Positions 14,287 through 23,059 of a DNA stretch of 44,304 nt are shown here, in pieces. Origin of the DNA: a virus; the IMG/VR virus record IMGVR_UViG_3300048592_000301, positions 1-44,304 of that record; one strand, given 5' to 3'. Under the pieces are notes generated by a model that worked only from the letters and a program-made list of their open reading frames with translations, did no database searches and was not told the DNA's origin. The stretch's first letter is position 1, and each line of letters begins with the position of its first letter. The position numbers and the translations under genes are program-made.

Positions 14287-15251
14287 GGCGTTTGTTGTGT
14301 TATTTTAGTACCGTTACAAGATATACATTCGCCCTTTGTTTGACTAATGAACAATCTTGCGTTATTAATTAATGTTTGATATTTAGCGTTATATATAGCT
14401 GTATATTCTTCAATCAACTCCTTTGCTCTGTCTTTCGTAAATAAAGTAATTGCATTTATTCTGTCCGAATAAATAAGTTCACTCAAAAAAACAATTCCAG
14501 CTCTGTACCATAATATAAAATAAAATTGGTCTAATAAAGCACAAAAGATATTTTCAAAGTAACATTTTACAGAAGCATACACGCCAACACCGAAACACTT
14601 TCCTTGTTCGGCAGTACCGTTCCAACCGTTTACGAATAATCCTTTTCCTTGCCATTGTCCACATCGGCAATCCCACGAACTATTTACTAATGAACATCCA
14701 TAAGTGTCGAACGCTGTTTGGTCGAACAATATTTTAATTTCTTCTTCGGTAGCTTTATAATCAAACCGAACCTTTGTTATACACCCAGCGACAACCGTTG
14801 CTGTTTTCTGAATAGTATTACACCCATCGTAAATTTTTACATCTACGTTACCGTTTTGATTAGCCTTGATATAAACCTCATGTACAAATATCTGTGCTAA
14901 TTCTGACCGCCATCTTTTTATAATCAATCCCCTTTCAAGGGCTGCGGCAGGAATAATCTCCGGGCCAAAAACATCAACTTGTCTTGATTCAACGATGCTT
15001 TGAGAATCAAAACTTGTATATGCTTGTTCTCGAAATTCATCGTAAACATGACGCAATGCCATGTTAATAGAGTGCTGCAAAAGATTATAACCACTTTGCT
15101 TTTCTTCGTCTGAAATCTTACTTGCAGATTTTAAAGAAATACCGGGTAAATCATTTATAAATAGATTTGATTCGGGCAATGCGCAATTATTAAAATCACG
15201 AATACCGATTATCGTTCTATTTCCACAAAGAATATCGTTTATACACTCCAT
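14283..15251 (-). CDS. Head-region structural protein, 322 aa, Cys-rich
   Basis: Follows the major capsid gene, where head-tail connector or head completion genes sit. Helical N-terminus (residues ~45-100, SASKISDEEKQSGYNLLQHSINMALRHVYDEFRE) followed by a beta domain (about 110-170, ELAQIFVHEVYIKANQNGNVDVKIYDG) and a hydrophobic Cys-rich helical C-terminus. It has well over ten cysteines in 322 residues, unusual for a cytoplasmically assembled virion protein; several other structural genes here share this. Family not recognised. Confidence 0.65.
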   Translation of the reverse strand: MECINDILCGNRTIIGIRDFNNCALPESNLFINDLPGISLKSASKISDEEKQSGYNLLQHSINMALRHVYDEFREQAYTSFDSQSIVESRQVDVFGPEIIPAAALERGLIIKRWRSELAQIFVHEVYIKANQNGNVDVKIYDGCNTIQKTATVVAGCITKVRFDYKATEEEIKILFDQTAFDTYGCSLVNSSWDCRCGQWQGKGLFVNGWNGTAEQGKCFGVGVYASVKCYFENIFCALLDQFYFILWYRAGIVFLSELIYSDRINAITLFTKDRAKELIEEYTAIYNAKYQTLINNARLFISQTKGECISCNGTKITQQTP

Positions 15252-15254
15252 TTG

Positions 15255-15282
15255 AAAAAAAGGGGCTAATTAAAGCCCCTAT
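15255..15282 (-). terminator. Rho-independent terminator after the capsid gene
   Basis: On the minus strand AGGGGCT pairs with AGCCCCT across a short loop and is followed by a run of seven T. It lies directly after the stop of the major capsid gene and would reduce expression of genes downstream relative to the capsid. Confidence 0.8.
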
Positions 15283-15287
15283 TAAGT

Positions 15288-16499
15288 TTAACAATAGCAA
15301 CTTTCGTCTGCGTCTGCTCTGAAATGCAGTGAGCCATTAAATCCGAAATAATCGTCAGTTGCAGCAAATGAATTCGCCGGAATGAAGAATAATTCATAAT
15401 TCAATGTTAAGCGCATTACATACTTTTCAGCACAATCATCATACTTCCACTTCATATCGAAGGTTAATCCAGTTACGGGGTCAGTAATAGTTGTATGGCT
15501 GAATGTTGCGTTTTCTTCACGATATTCGCCAACATACTTGTTCCAAGTCAATAACTGAACATAACCCGGTACTAATCCAATGAAGTGATTTGCTCCTAAG
15601 ATAGAGTTTACGAATCTATCTCTAAAGAAGTCCATGTTGCCGGCCTGAGAAAGATTAACACCCTCGTCATTACAACAACCAATTCCTACTTGACGAACAT
15701 AATGTGCTAAGTTACCAGCACCAACAACGATTGGTCTTTGACGAATTCCTAAATCTTCAAAAGATTCCATTACTAAGCTTTCTCCATAATATAATGGCGA
15801 TTTTTTCACGGTTTCTAATAAAGGAACAGCAACCGCAGCACTTGAACCTCCTAAAAAGTTGCCAAAGTTAGCAGCTTGTTCAGTAATTAAGGCCTTGTTT
15901 AATTCAACAGAAAGAGTGTCAATTTCAGCACGAATAACTTGCTCCATGAACATTGAATCAGGCTCGCATAATTTGCGCATCTGTGTTTGGTCGAAGCCCA
16001 TCCATTTAGTTCCAATGAATTTAGTTACCTCAACTGTTTCTTCAAATGGCTCCTTTTCGATATCAACAGTACAATCTCCATCAGGGTCAGTTGTTATGTC
16101 AGAAGACACTCCACGTTGAATGAATTTAATACGCACTTGCTTTTTCTTTCCTGTTCCTGGGTCAACCATTACTTTTTCAACACCCGCTGTATTTTGGGTT
16201 GAAATTAAAGCATCAAGGTAACCGATTGGAGTTCTAAGAACAGATGGTGCTTTTCCGTTTAATATTTCATTTAATGATTGTTGCACCTTTTCGCATATAC
16301 CTTGAGTAAATACGATAAACATTCCATTAAATTTAACGCTCGGCATTACAATTGATAATGCGAACATCGTACAAGTTACGCCAACGAAGGCAGAAGGGGC
16401 ATTGAAAGCGGTTGATATAATTCCACCGGTCAATGCGCTAATCATGAATGCTCCTAATAGCAACATGAATAGTTTTGATGTAGAGAATAGTTTTTTCAT
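15288..16499 (-). CDS. Major capsid protein (candidate)
   Basis: 403 aa. Placed after portal, minor head and scaffold genes and bracketed by two strong terminators, as expected for the most abundant virion protein. Residues ~160-400 read as an HK97-like shell protein: long helix VIRAEIDTLSVELNKALITEQAANFGNF, then LVMESFEDLGIRQRPIVVGAGNLAHYV and a beta-rich end. Odd: the first ~60 residues are strongly hydrophobic (LFMLLLGAFMISALTGGIISTAF and AFVGVTCTMFALSIVM), like a signal peptide plus membrane span, and no maturation protease is visible. This segment may be a delta-domain analogue removed or buried on assembly. Confidence 0.8.
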   Translation of the reverse strand: MKKLFSTSKLFMLLLGAFMISALTGGIISTAFNAPSAFVGVTCTMFALSIVMPSVKFNGMFIVFTQGICEKVQQSLNEILNGKAPSVLRTPIGYLDALISTQNTAGVEKVMVDPGTGKKKQVRIKFIQRGVSSDITTDPDGDCTVDIEKEPFEETVEVTKFIGTKWMGFDQTQMRKLCEPDSMFMEQVIRAEIDTLSVELNKALITEQAANFGNFLGGSSAAVAVPLLETVKKSPLYYGESLVMESFEDLGIRQRPIVVGAGNLAHYVRQVGIGCCNDEGVNLSQAGNMDFFRDRFVNSILGANHFIGLVPGYVQLLTWNKYVGEYREENATFSHTTITDPVTGLTFDMKWKYDDCAEKYVMRLTLNYELFFIPANSFAATDDYFGFNGSLHFRADADESCYC

Positions 16500-16606
16500 T
16501 TTTAATTATTGAATATTAATAAAATTTTGATTTTGTGCCTATATCGGAAGGCTTCCGCAACTATAACTTTTAGATTGGTTAGTTATCAACCACGAAACAA
16601 ATATAA

Positions 16607-16636
16607 ATAAAAAAGGGGCTAATTGCCCCCTTTGTT
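16607..16636 (-). terminator. Rho-independent terminator before the capsid gene
   Basis: On the minus strand GGGGGCAATTAGCCCC forms a short stem followed by six T. It lies between the scaffold and capsid genes; a 108-base A/T-rich stretch between it and the capsid start likely holds the capsid promoter, though no clear TAnnTTTG box was found there. Confidence 0.8.
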
Positions 16637-16653
16637 TATTAAGTGTTAAAAAA

Positions 16654-17475
16654 TTATTCTTTCGTTGCCGCCTTTGCTGCTTCTAATGCTTCAATTGCTT
16701 TTTGTGCGCCTGGAAAAGACTTTGCGGTTTTCTTTTTTTCTTCATCAAGTTCAACTTGTGTTTTCTTTGTTCCGCCCTCTTGACCATTACTTTCTTCGAT
16801 AAATTTCCATTCTTTAAGTGTTGTATCAAGAATATCGTTAAGTCCCAACAATCCAGTCTTGTCTAATTTTGTTGGATGTACCTTTGTCCCTTTTAAAAAG
16901 ACTTGCAATTGTTTCTTTTCGTCAATATCAAGGTCGTATAATTCTGCAAGTTTATTATTCAACGCAGGGTAAGCAGCCTCGAATGGAACTCTCAATTTTT
17001 TACCCCCTAAAAGCTTAGTTAGTTCGTTATCGATTGACAAGCGTTTTTTGTGGGCTTCAACCTCGGCAAGTTTAGAAGGGATTACTGTTTCTTCAAACTC
17101 TTTAACCTTAGTGTTCGCCTCCATAAGTTCCTTTTGTAAATCTTCTATGCTCTTGTCGTTATTTGTCGATGCTTTATTTTTGGCAATTTCAATTATTTCT
17201 TTAACGGTTTTTTCTTTGATTTCTTCGCTCGATAAACCGAAAGTCTTTTTTAAATCACGAGTAATAATATCAAGCTGCTTTCCTTTTTCTTCTGATTTAA
17301 ATTTGTCGATAAATTCTTGGTCGTTTTCAAACAACTTTCTTTGATGCGCTGTTGCCTTTTCAACTAAGTCTTTAATATCGAAGTCGCTTTTATCTTCCTT
17401 GGATGCTTCGATTAATGGTTTTGCGTCAGCTTCGGTAATTCCGAAAGCTAATAATAATGCTAAGAGTTTATTCAT
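16654..17475 (-). CDS. Scaffold-like capsid assembly protein
   Basis: 273 aa, highly charged and helical, with a long coiled-coil centre (residues ~100-150, SIEDLQKELMEANTKVKEFEETVIPSKLAEVEAHKKR) and a basic-acidic C-terminal tail. Composition, size and position immediately upstream of the capsid gene fit GP20/scaffold families that guide procapsid assembly and leave or are digested. No protease domain is visible at either end. Confidence 0.75.
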   Translation of the reverse strand: MNKLLALLLAFGITEADAKPLIEASKEDKSDFDIKDLVEKATAHQRKLFENDQEFIDKFKSEEKGKQLDIITRDLKKTFGLSSEEIKEKTVKEIIEIAKNKASTNNDKSIEDLQKELMEANTKVKEFEETVIPSKLAEVEAHKKRLSIDNELTKLLGGKKLRVPFEAAYPALNNKLAELYDLDIDEKKQLQVFLKGTKVHPTKLDKTGLLGLNDILDTTLKEWKFIEESNGQEGGTKKTQVELDEEKKKTAKSFPGAQKAIEALEAAKAATKE

Positions 17476-17481
17476 ATATAT

Positions 17482-17583
17482 TTATTTTTTGTTACTCCAT
17501 GAATCCCGAACAGAAATTTTGCCCTTTACTTCAAATATGTCATTTATCTTTTCTTGGCTTATTTCTTTTGGTTTTTCCATTGT
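17482..17583 (-). CDS. Possible overlapping 33-aa gene
   Basis: A reading frame that begins inside the end of the 100-aa gene and stops seven bases before the scaffold start. It encodes MEKPKEISQEKINDIFEVK and a short basic end. The frame is open further upstream to 17667, so it could instead be an alternative C-terminus of the 100-aa protein reached by frameshifting. It fills the only gap in this part of the operon, but low-complexity lysine/glutamate codons make chance likely. Confidence 0.3.
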   Translation of the reverse strand, partial: TMEKPKEISQEKINDIFEVKGKISVRDSWSNKK

Positions 17584-17842
17584 TACCACCTGCGGATTCA
17601 GATTCTTTATCTGCTCCGATAGCTTCAATTTTTTCTTCTTTGATTGGTTCGATTGATTCTCTTCCATTGATTTCGTTTAAAAAATTATTATAATTTAACT
17701 CTCTCCCGAATTCGTCGCACTCAGCAAGCACTTCGTAATTCATTTTTAAAAGTCTATTATTCTCAATTATAGACTTTGCCTTTTCAGTTAAAACATCTGT
17801 TTTACCTGACTTTTTGTTTTTAACTTTGTAAAATAATGACAT
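17540..17842 (-). CDS. Hypothetical protein, 100 aa
   Basis: N-terminal ~60 residues form a small alpha/beta unit (FYKVKNKKSGKTDVLTEKAKSIIE), typical of short proteins near the capsid in Bacteroidetes phages, followed by a disordered charged tail (NNGKTKRNKPRKDK). It has its own leaderless-type promoter box four bases upstream of the ATG. Possibly a head-assembly accessory; function unknown. Confidence 0.6.
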   Translation of the reverse strand: MSLFYKVKNKKSGKTDVLTEKAKSIIENNRLLKMNYEVLAECDEFGRELNYNNFLNEINGRESIEPIKEEKIEAIGADKESESAGGNNGKTKRNKPRKDK

Positions 17843-17846
17843 AATA

Positions 17847-17854
17847 CAAAAGTA
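17847..17854 (-). promoter_or_regulatory. -7 box TACTTTTG four bases before ATG (17842)
   Basis: Minus strand TACTTTTG, then TATT, then ATG. Fourth member of the identical-spacing set. It would drive the 100-aa, scaffold and perhaps capsid genes. Confidence 0.55.
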
Positions 17855-17878
17855 TAATTTTTTTAATTAAGATAAAAA

Positions 17879-18730
17879 TTAAGTTTTAACAGCAATTGCA
17901 CGATGCCGACAATTATACCCACCTCTATATACTGAAAAATTATCAACATTCGTTCCGGGTATCATTCCGGATGCTCTCTTTCCTCCAAAATACCCATTTG
18001 TTAAAGCTTTATTAATATCAGCTTCTAATTCTTCCTTTTTCAATATTCTTTTCTTAACCCAATGCGCACATTGCGCTCTTGTGTCTGAAATTATTGTCCC
18101 GGCATAAAGAAAGCCATCAAGCCCAAGTTCATCAGCAATCGTTTGTTGAATTGCTCCATCGAATTGGCTGATAGCATCTCTTGAAATCTGTCCAGCATAC
18201 CTTCTTAAAACGCTTTGCTTTTGAGGTGTTGACACGACATAGCTTTCAATTATCTGTTCAGCATCGGCAATAGAGCCACCAAACGTAATATTTCTATACA
18301 ATGCCTCTCTCATGGGGTTTATAAATTCGGCATCTATCCCTGTCCCAACTAATTTATCAAGAGCATTCTGAACTTCGAGTTTTTGAATACCAGTTAAAGT
18401 ACTATTTTGAATAATTACATTATTAGCGATTTCATGAATAGCGATGTTATTGGCCTTAATTTTAGCGAAATTTTTTAATAGTTCTTTTACTTTATCCTCA
18501 TAACCCGCTTGATTCATAGCGTTTCTAATTCTTGATTGCATAGACGCTAAAAAATCAATCGCTTTTTGATTGCTTGTAATCTTGCCGCCTTTTACATCTA
18601 CGACTTTTAATATTTTTCGGATTTCATCAGCGATGAGTAATTCTAATGAAGAAACGGAAGCTTCAAACTTAGCCCCTCCGTTTTCAATAATTTCTTCGCC
18701 CTCTCTTATTTTTTTATCAATTGAAGCCAT
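17879..18730 (-). CDS. SPP1 gp7-like minor head protein
   Basis: 283 aa. The C-terminal region FLYAGTIISDTRAQCAHWVKKR (about residues 208-229) and the final GYNCRHRAIAV motif are typical of the phage head morphogenesis (gp7/Mu F-like) domain, in which a conserved Cys/His pair closes the fold. The N-terminal half is helical and would contact the portal. It starts at the portal stop codon (one-base overlap), the usual portal-gp7 order. Such proteins enter the procapsid with the portal and influence DNA entry or ejection. Confidence 0.85.
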   Translation of the reverse strand: MASIDKKIREGEEIIENGGAKFEASVSSLELLIADEIRKILKVVDVKGGKITSNQKAIDFLASMQSRIRNAMNQAGYEDKVKELLKNFAKIKANNIAIHEIANNVIIQNSTLTGIQKLEVQNALDKLVGTGIDAEFINPMREALYRNITFGGSIADAEQIIESYVVSTPQKQSVLRRYAGQISRDAISQFDGAIQQTIADELGLDGFLYAGTIISDTRAQCAHWVKKRILKKEELEADINKALTNGYFGGKRASGMIPGTNVDNFSVYRGGYNCRHRAIAVKT

Positions 18731-20460
18731 TACCCTCCAATGTCATCGATAAATAAATTAGGCTTTGGCTGTAAGAATGGCTTTATTTTTTCATCGAACA
18801 TAATCTTTAATTTGTCCAAAGGCGATTCGATAAACTCTCGAACACCTATTTCATAAGCCATTTGTTGAAGAATTGTGTACGCATAAATTGAACTTGTTGC
18901 TTGGTCGTTTGCAACTGCCCCAGAGGCAACCATATTTGTCTTTTCCTCAGATGTATAAATATACAAAGGGTCGTAAACGGAAATAAAAATAAATATTTTT
19001 TCACTTAACGGCTTACCCGAAAATCTTTTCTTGGCCAATTCAACCGATGCTTGTGCCATGAAGAAGTTCGGGGCGTTACCTTGCTTTAGAACAGTAATTT
19101 CGTTCACTAAATCATCTTCATTCTTAACCCAAAATGTTGATGGCTTAATTATAGCAACATCACTTTCATTAACAGGAATTACGTTTATATACCCATCGAT
19201 AAATTTTAAGGAATTCAAATAAATATTATCAAAAATATTATTCCCTATTTTTGTAAGCATAGAATATTGTCCCTCTTTATCAAGTTGCTTTGCTACGCCC
19301 GACTGATTAACACCAACGGTTAAATCTATATTAAGGCTATTTTCAGCCCATTCAAGTAGCTTTTCCCAACTCTCTCCGCTATACTTAACATTCTCAACAT
19401 TCGGCTGAATAAACCTAACTGAGGGTATTTCATATGGCAAATTAGCTTCAAAATTTTCTTGTGATTTACTCAATACTTTTCTTTCGATTACCGAATAAGG
19501 ACTTGCTGTTTTGTTTCTTAATTTTAATTTCCCTTGGCTGACTTGCTTTTCAAATTTTTGTTCATTCTCGGAAATATTATTTGAAATTTTACTTATAATA
19601 TCAACATCGCATTCGGCTTCGAATACTTCTTTAATCGGATGAGTACTGGAAATCATTACAGCTTGCCAATCCGAAAACTGTCTAATAGCCTCGTTGCCAA
19701 AGGCTAAATAAGGAGCGAAAAATGATTCGTAATATCCTGCGGCTGTTTTATCTCCACCTAATGTGATAACGGGAAATTCGCCAAGTCCATGCTCATAAAT
19801 ATCTTCACGAATCCATTTAGGGCTCGATTTAGTTCCCTCTTGATATAACTTAATAAACCATTCCTTGGTAAATATGCAATATACTTTTCCGCAATACTCA
19901 ACACCTCCGGGTACTCTCAGGGGTGTTTTTTCGTCTGATAAATAAGAAAACACATTCTCGTCGGAATAATAAAACTGAGATGAAAATATCAATTTTGGTT
20001 TAGGCGTTATTTGAACAGATGAATCCGTTAATCCCTCACCACTTGGAAGCCAAACTAAAAACCCATTCGGGTCTTCAATCATTCTTTTCATTACGACCTT
20101 CTGAATATATAATTCAAAGTTTAGTTGCTCGTTTTGGTCTTTGAATTTTGCAGTTTTAATAAAGTCTTTAACCTCGTCATTAGCATCAATAGTGTAATTA
20201 ACAGCATTTACAATACGAAACAAATCATCGAATGACTTATTCATTGAGCCATAAGTAATTGCTTCGTAATTTTCAATTCTGTAATTATAAATGCGTTCTT
20301 CTTCGTTCGGGCGGCGTTTTAAAAGCAATTCTTTCGGAAGTCTTTTCCGGGTGTGAACAGCCATTTCTTCGAAAATTTCAACCCATTTAGTCTTTAACTC
20401 GCTTTCGGGTAGTTTAAGAAACGCTTTTATATATTCATCAATGGTTTCAAACATTGCCAA
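18730..20460 (-). CDS. Portal protein
   Basis: 576 aa, the length of phage portal subunits. Helical N-terminus (residues ~1-60), a clip/stem region, and long helices in the C-terminal third (ILKQGNAPNFFMAQASVELAKKRFSG; LLEWAENSLNIDLTVGVNQSGVAKQLD). It begins 14 bases inside the glycosyltransferase gene and is followed at once by the gp7-like gene. It should form the dodecameric ring at one capsid vertex through which DNA is packaged by the terminase at 30735-32033. The assignment is by architecture and gene order, strengthened by the adjacent gp7 homologue. Confidence 0.85.
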   Translation of the reverse strand: MAMFETIDEYIKAFLKLPESELKTKWVEIFEEMAVHTRKRLPKELLLKRRPNEEERIYNYRIENYEAITYGSMNKSFDDLFRIVNAVNYTIDANDEVKDFIKTAKFKDQNEQLNFELYIQKVVMKRMIEDPNGFLVWLPSGEGLTDSSVQITPKPKLIFSSQFYYSDENVFSYLSDEKTPLRVPGGVEYCGKVYCIFTKEWFIKLYQEGTKSSPKWIREDIYEHGLGEFPVITLGGDKTAAGYYESFFAPYLAFGNEAIRQFSDWQAVMISSTHPIKEVFEAECDVDIISKISNNISENEQKFEKQVSQGKLKLRNKTASPYSVIERKVLSKSQENFEANLPYEIPSVRFIQPNVENVKYSGESWEKLLEWAENSLNIDLTVGVNQSGVAKQLDKEGQYSMLTKIGNNIFDNIYLNSLKFIDGYINVIPVNESDVAIIKPSTFWVKNEDDLVNEITVLKQGNAPNFFMAQASVELAKKRFSGKPLSEKIFIFISVYDPLYIYTSEEKTNMVASGAVANDQATSSIYAYTILQQMAYEIGVREFIESPLDKLKIMFDEKIKPFLQPKPNLFIDDIGG

Positions 20461-21283
20461 TCCTTTCTTGTATTACTGTTTTTTTATCAATATGAAACCG
20501 CTTGTTCATTCCGTATGCGTTGGAGTATAATTCAACTAATTGATTATACATTCTTTTTGTTTTTTCTTTTAAGGAATTTCCACCAATCGCTAAACCCCAA
20601 AAGTTCTTATAAATTTGTTCGCTTGTCATTTGTCCGCTTACTTTATCAAAGTATAGTAAGTGCGAATACTCTTGAGAGTAATTCGTTTGACTTAACGCTA
20701 CATTAAAACAATATTCATCAGGCTTTCCTCCTGCCCAATTAATAACCGGTGCGCCTAAATCAGAATAAACCTCTCTTGCTTTTTCAAATATTTCATTCGA
20801 AGATTTAGTAAAATAAAACGTTCCGCTAACTGTTTGCGGCAAATTGTTTTTTAAATCAAAATATCGAACAATACTTGGAGCCTCGCCCCAGTAAGTATAA
20901 TTACGATTTGTTTTAACTCTTGTTTTTACGTTATATTCTCCATTGTACCCAATATAAAAATCTCTTTCTCCTAATCTATTAAATAAATTAGTTAAATCCT
21001 TTTTAGGGAAAATAATACTATCGACATCAATATAAAGTGTTCTTTCAAAATCTGTATATTTATCAACGCATATTTTTAACCTATGATATTGTGGCTTGGA
21101 ATACTCCTTAATCAAATAATCGGAATTTTCTGCGTGTTTCAGTATGTCAAAAAACGATTTTTCTTTTTCTGTTAAGTTGTTAATACAATCGTCGTGGATT
21201 AATAATATCGGAAGTTGGGGGGCGTAAGCCTTAATACTCATTGCTAAGTTTAAGGCGTTCGCCGCATACAACTCATAACCCAA
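20447..21283 (-). CDS. Glycosyltransferase family 8-like protein
   Basis: 278 aa GT-A enzyme. Metal-binding DxD is seen as TLYIDVDSI (about residues 83-91), followed by a small-residue acceptor region and an HxxGxxKPW-like C-terminal helix lacking full consensus. No ATG fits the start: the first usable codon is TTG at 21283, and about a dozen open codons upstream encode KEGIILIALG, which would complete the first strand of the nucleotide-binding fold. The real start may therefore be an unusual codon upstream. It lies inside the head operon before the portal gene, favouring a role in glycosylating virion components. Confidence 0.75.
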   Translation of the reverse strand: MGYELYAANALNLAMSIKAYAPQLPILLIHDDCINNLTEKEKSFFDILKHAENSDYLIKEYSKPQYHRLKICVDKYTDFERTLYIDVDSIIFPKKDLTNLFNRLGERDFYIGYNGEYNVKTRVKTNRNYTYWGEAPSIVRYFDLKNNLPQTVSGTFYFTKSSNEIFEKAREVYSDLGAPVINWAGGKPDEYCFNVALSQTNYSQEYSHLLYFDKVSGQMTSEQIYKNFWGLAIGGNSLKEKTKRMYNQLVELYSNAYGMNKRFHIDKKTVIQERIGNV

Positions 21284-21305
21284 AGCGATTAATATTATTC
21301 CCTCT

Positions 21306-21920
21306 TTATGAATAACAGCTTTCTGTTACAAGATAGGATTTAAGAACATCAATAATTCCGGGAATGCTTACAGGAGTTATTAATTCCTTTTCAGAAATTG
21401 TTATAATTCCATCTTTGTAATTCATTCCATCTTTAGTATCTTCTATTACATCGCCAATCTCAATGTCCCATTCTGCATCAGTTTTGTAAACTAATTCGTC
21501 GCAAGTAATCCAACCTAATGACATATATTTTTTATTTGCCACGATTGCATTCCACCACTCGAAATCAGTTAAATCAGGGTCAGCATTGAAATCTTGGAAG
21601 CCGATTGTTTGAGTTCCTGAAATTGTTTGCTCTGGCCCACAAGATGTAATTCTTCTTTTTGTGAAAGAACCTTTGTCTTTCTTACCTAACAAATTAGGGC
21701 TTACATGAAGAATACCTTGACAGATTGCCCATTTAACATTATCTAAGTTTGTTAATGGGTCGGTTTGTCCCGGTGCTGGTGGATTCGGATAAACCAAATC
21801 AGGGTCGCATTTTAAAAATATTAAATAAGGGATGCCACCTGGGCGATACGTTACATCACATCCCTTGCTCCAATCGTTAATTGGAATTGCGCTGCCGCAT
21901 GAAGGATTACAAATTTCCAT
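21306..21920 (-). CDS. Tail tube/major tail protein candidate, 204 aa
   Basis: Beta-rich protein with Cys near both ends (EICNPSCGSAI; TESCYS). Central strands (GSFTKRRITSCGPEQTISGTQTIGF) and the final sheet resemble major tail proteins of siphoviruses in length and composition. It lies between the tRNA and the portal cluster. The identification is positional. A stem-loop (21974-21991) and tRNA just upstream suggest processing of its message. Confidence 0.5.
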   Translation of the reverse strand: MEICNPSCGSAIPINDWSKGCDVTYRPGGIPYLIFLKCDPDLVYPNPPAPGQTDPLTNLDNVKWAICQGILHVSPNLLGKKDKGSFTKRRITSCGPEQTISGTQTIGFQDFNADPDLTDFEWWNAIVANKKYMSLGWITCDELVYKTDAEWDIEIGDVIEDTKDGMNYKDGIITISEKELITPVSIPGIIDVLKSYLVTESCYS

Positions 21921-21973
21921 TTGTTTAAATTTTAAGATTTATAAATTTAGTGAGAAAGCACTTTTGACTTCAA

Positions 21974-21991
21974 ACACCTTTAGCAAGGTGT
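21974..21991 (-). terminator. Stem-loop downstream of the tRNA
   Basis: ACACCTT (21974-21980) and AAGGTGT (21985-21991) form a perfect 7-bp stem with a 4-base loop. No long T run follows on the minus strand, so it may be a processing signal or 5' stabiliser rather than a strong terminator. Confidence 0.45.
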
Positions 21992-21999
21992 CAGCTTGT

Positions 22000-22068
22000 A
22001 GCGGAGCAAGGAATTGAACCTCGTTTCGTGGGTTATGAATCCACCGTTTTACCGTTAAACTACTCCGC
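22000..22068 (-). tRNA. tRNA with CAT anticodon (Met or Ile2)
   Basis: Cloverleaf on the minus strand: acceptor arms GCGGAGT (22062-22068) and GCTCCGC (22001-22007); D arm TTTAACGGTAAA; anticodon loop TTCATAA with CAT at 22035-22037; T arm CGAGGTTCAATTCCTTG. The anticodon stem GTGGA/CCCAC has one A-C mismatch beside the loop. Length ~69 and the lack of three G-C pairs in the anticodon stem argue against initiator tRNA. CAT could be elongator Met, or Ile if the C is modified. It is between two structural genes in the same orientation. Confidence 0.85.
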
Positions 22069-22099
22069 ATTAACTAAAACAACATAACAAATTTAATTC

Positions 22100-23059
22100 T
22101 TATTCGCATTTGAAATTTATTTCGCTGCATTTTTTATTAACTTGAGTATTAACAACCCACATTTGACCTTGTTCGTTGTTTTTCTCAAATTCGGCTCCGG
22201 CTATGTATTCAATATCGTCAATATAAAGTTCTTTTGCGTTAAAACAAAGTGCTATTTTATCAGCAACATAAGGAGGAACAAGTCCTGTTCTTAAAGCAAA
22301 GGAATCTGTTTGAGTGCTTGTTTGGTTTTTATTATTAACCACCGTTTTTGTGAATATGAAATTCTCTTTTACAAGTTCAGCAATTAGTCTTATTTGTGCC
22401 TTAAAGTCATTCGGAGCGACACCAATATCGGTTGTGAATTCGCCATAATAATTACCGTTACAATCATGTCCGGGATAATACCCTTCAATCAATATCGTGT
22501 TTTCGCATTTTACCCGACAATAAGGCTCTGTGAATATTTGACTTACTCCACTTCCGCATACCTGAATAGAACATTCAAGTTCTGCTTCTTCTGGCGTTTT
22601 CCCCTCCCCTATTTTTGTGGCAACACAAGCATCATAAATAATTTCATTCGGCGTGCAGTTGAATAAATACATTGACAAATACCAACAATCTAAAGTAAGA
22701 GTTGAAGTATCAATAATTACATTAATATAATTGTTATCGTTTGAATCTCTCCCTATCTGAGTAGTAATATAACTTGCTGAATCAATTGGTAATTGTGTTT
22801 CTCCATCAATAATTTTAGGAAGGATTTTCCAAAACGCAGCGTTATCGGAAAAGAATTGATAATATATTTTATCGCCAGCAACAAATGGATTGCAATATTT
22901 TTCATCCTGCCCACATAAGTTATTGCACCATAATTCGCTTTCATTGTTACCGATTAGCGAATCTTTACAAGGCTGTATTTTATAATTTCGTTTCGCTGTC
23001 CAAGAATCATTATCTTGCGGAACATAAACAATTGGTTGATTATAGAAATATACGCCCAT
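22100..23059 (-). CDS. Tail structural protein, 319 aa
   Basis: Cys-rich (about 18 Cys), beta-dominated protein with segments such as LWCNNLCGQDEKYCNPF and CYKxxV-type pairs that could bind metal or form cross-links. A helical-coil C-terminus contains NFIFTKTVVNNKNQT. It overlaps the end of the 676-aa gene by one base, so they are co-translated. It is part of the tail-tip region downstream of the tape measure, where distal tail and baseplate proteins are usual. No family identified. Confidence 0.65.
   Translation of the reverse strand: MGVYFYNQPIVYVPQDNDSWTAKRNYKIQPCKDSLIGNNESELWCNNLCGQDEKYCNPFVAGDKIYYQFFSDNAAFWKILPKIIDGETQLPIDSASYITTQIGRDSNDNNYINVIIDTSTLTLDCWYLSMYLFNCTPNEIIYDACVATKIGEGKTPEEAELECSIQVCGSGVSQIFTEPYCRVKCENTILIEGYYPGHDCNGNYYGEFTTDIGVAPNDFKAQIRLIAELVKENFIFTKTVVNNKNQTSTQTDSFALRTGLVPPYVADKIALCFNAKELYIDDIEYIAGAEFEKNNEQGQMWVVNTQVNKKCSEINFKCE

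Noticed and set aside
17482-17667. 61-aa frame as an independent long gene
   Set aside because: Most of it overlaps the 100-aa gene with lysine/glutamate-rich low complexity; only the last part could be real.
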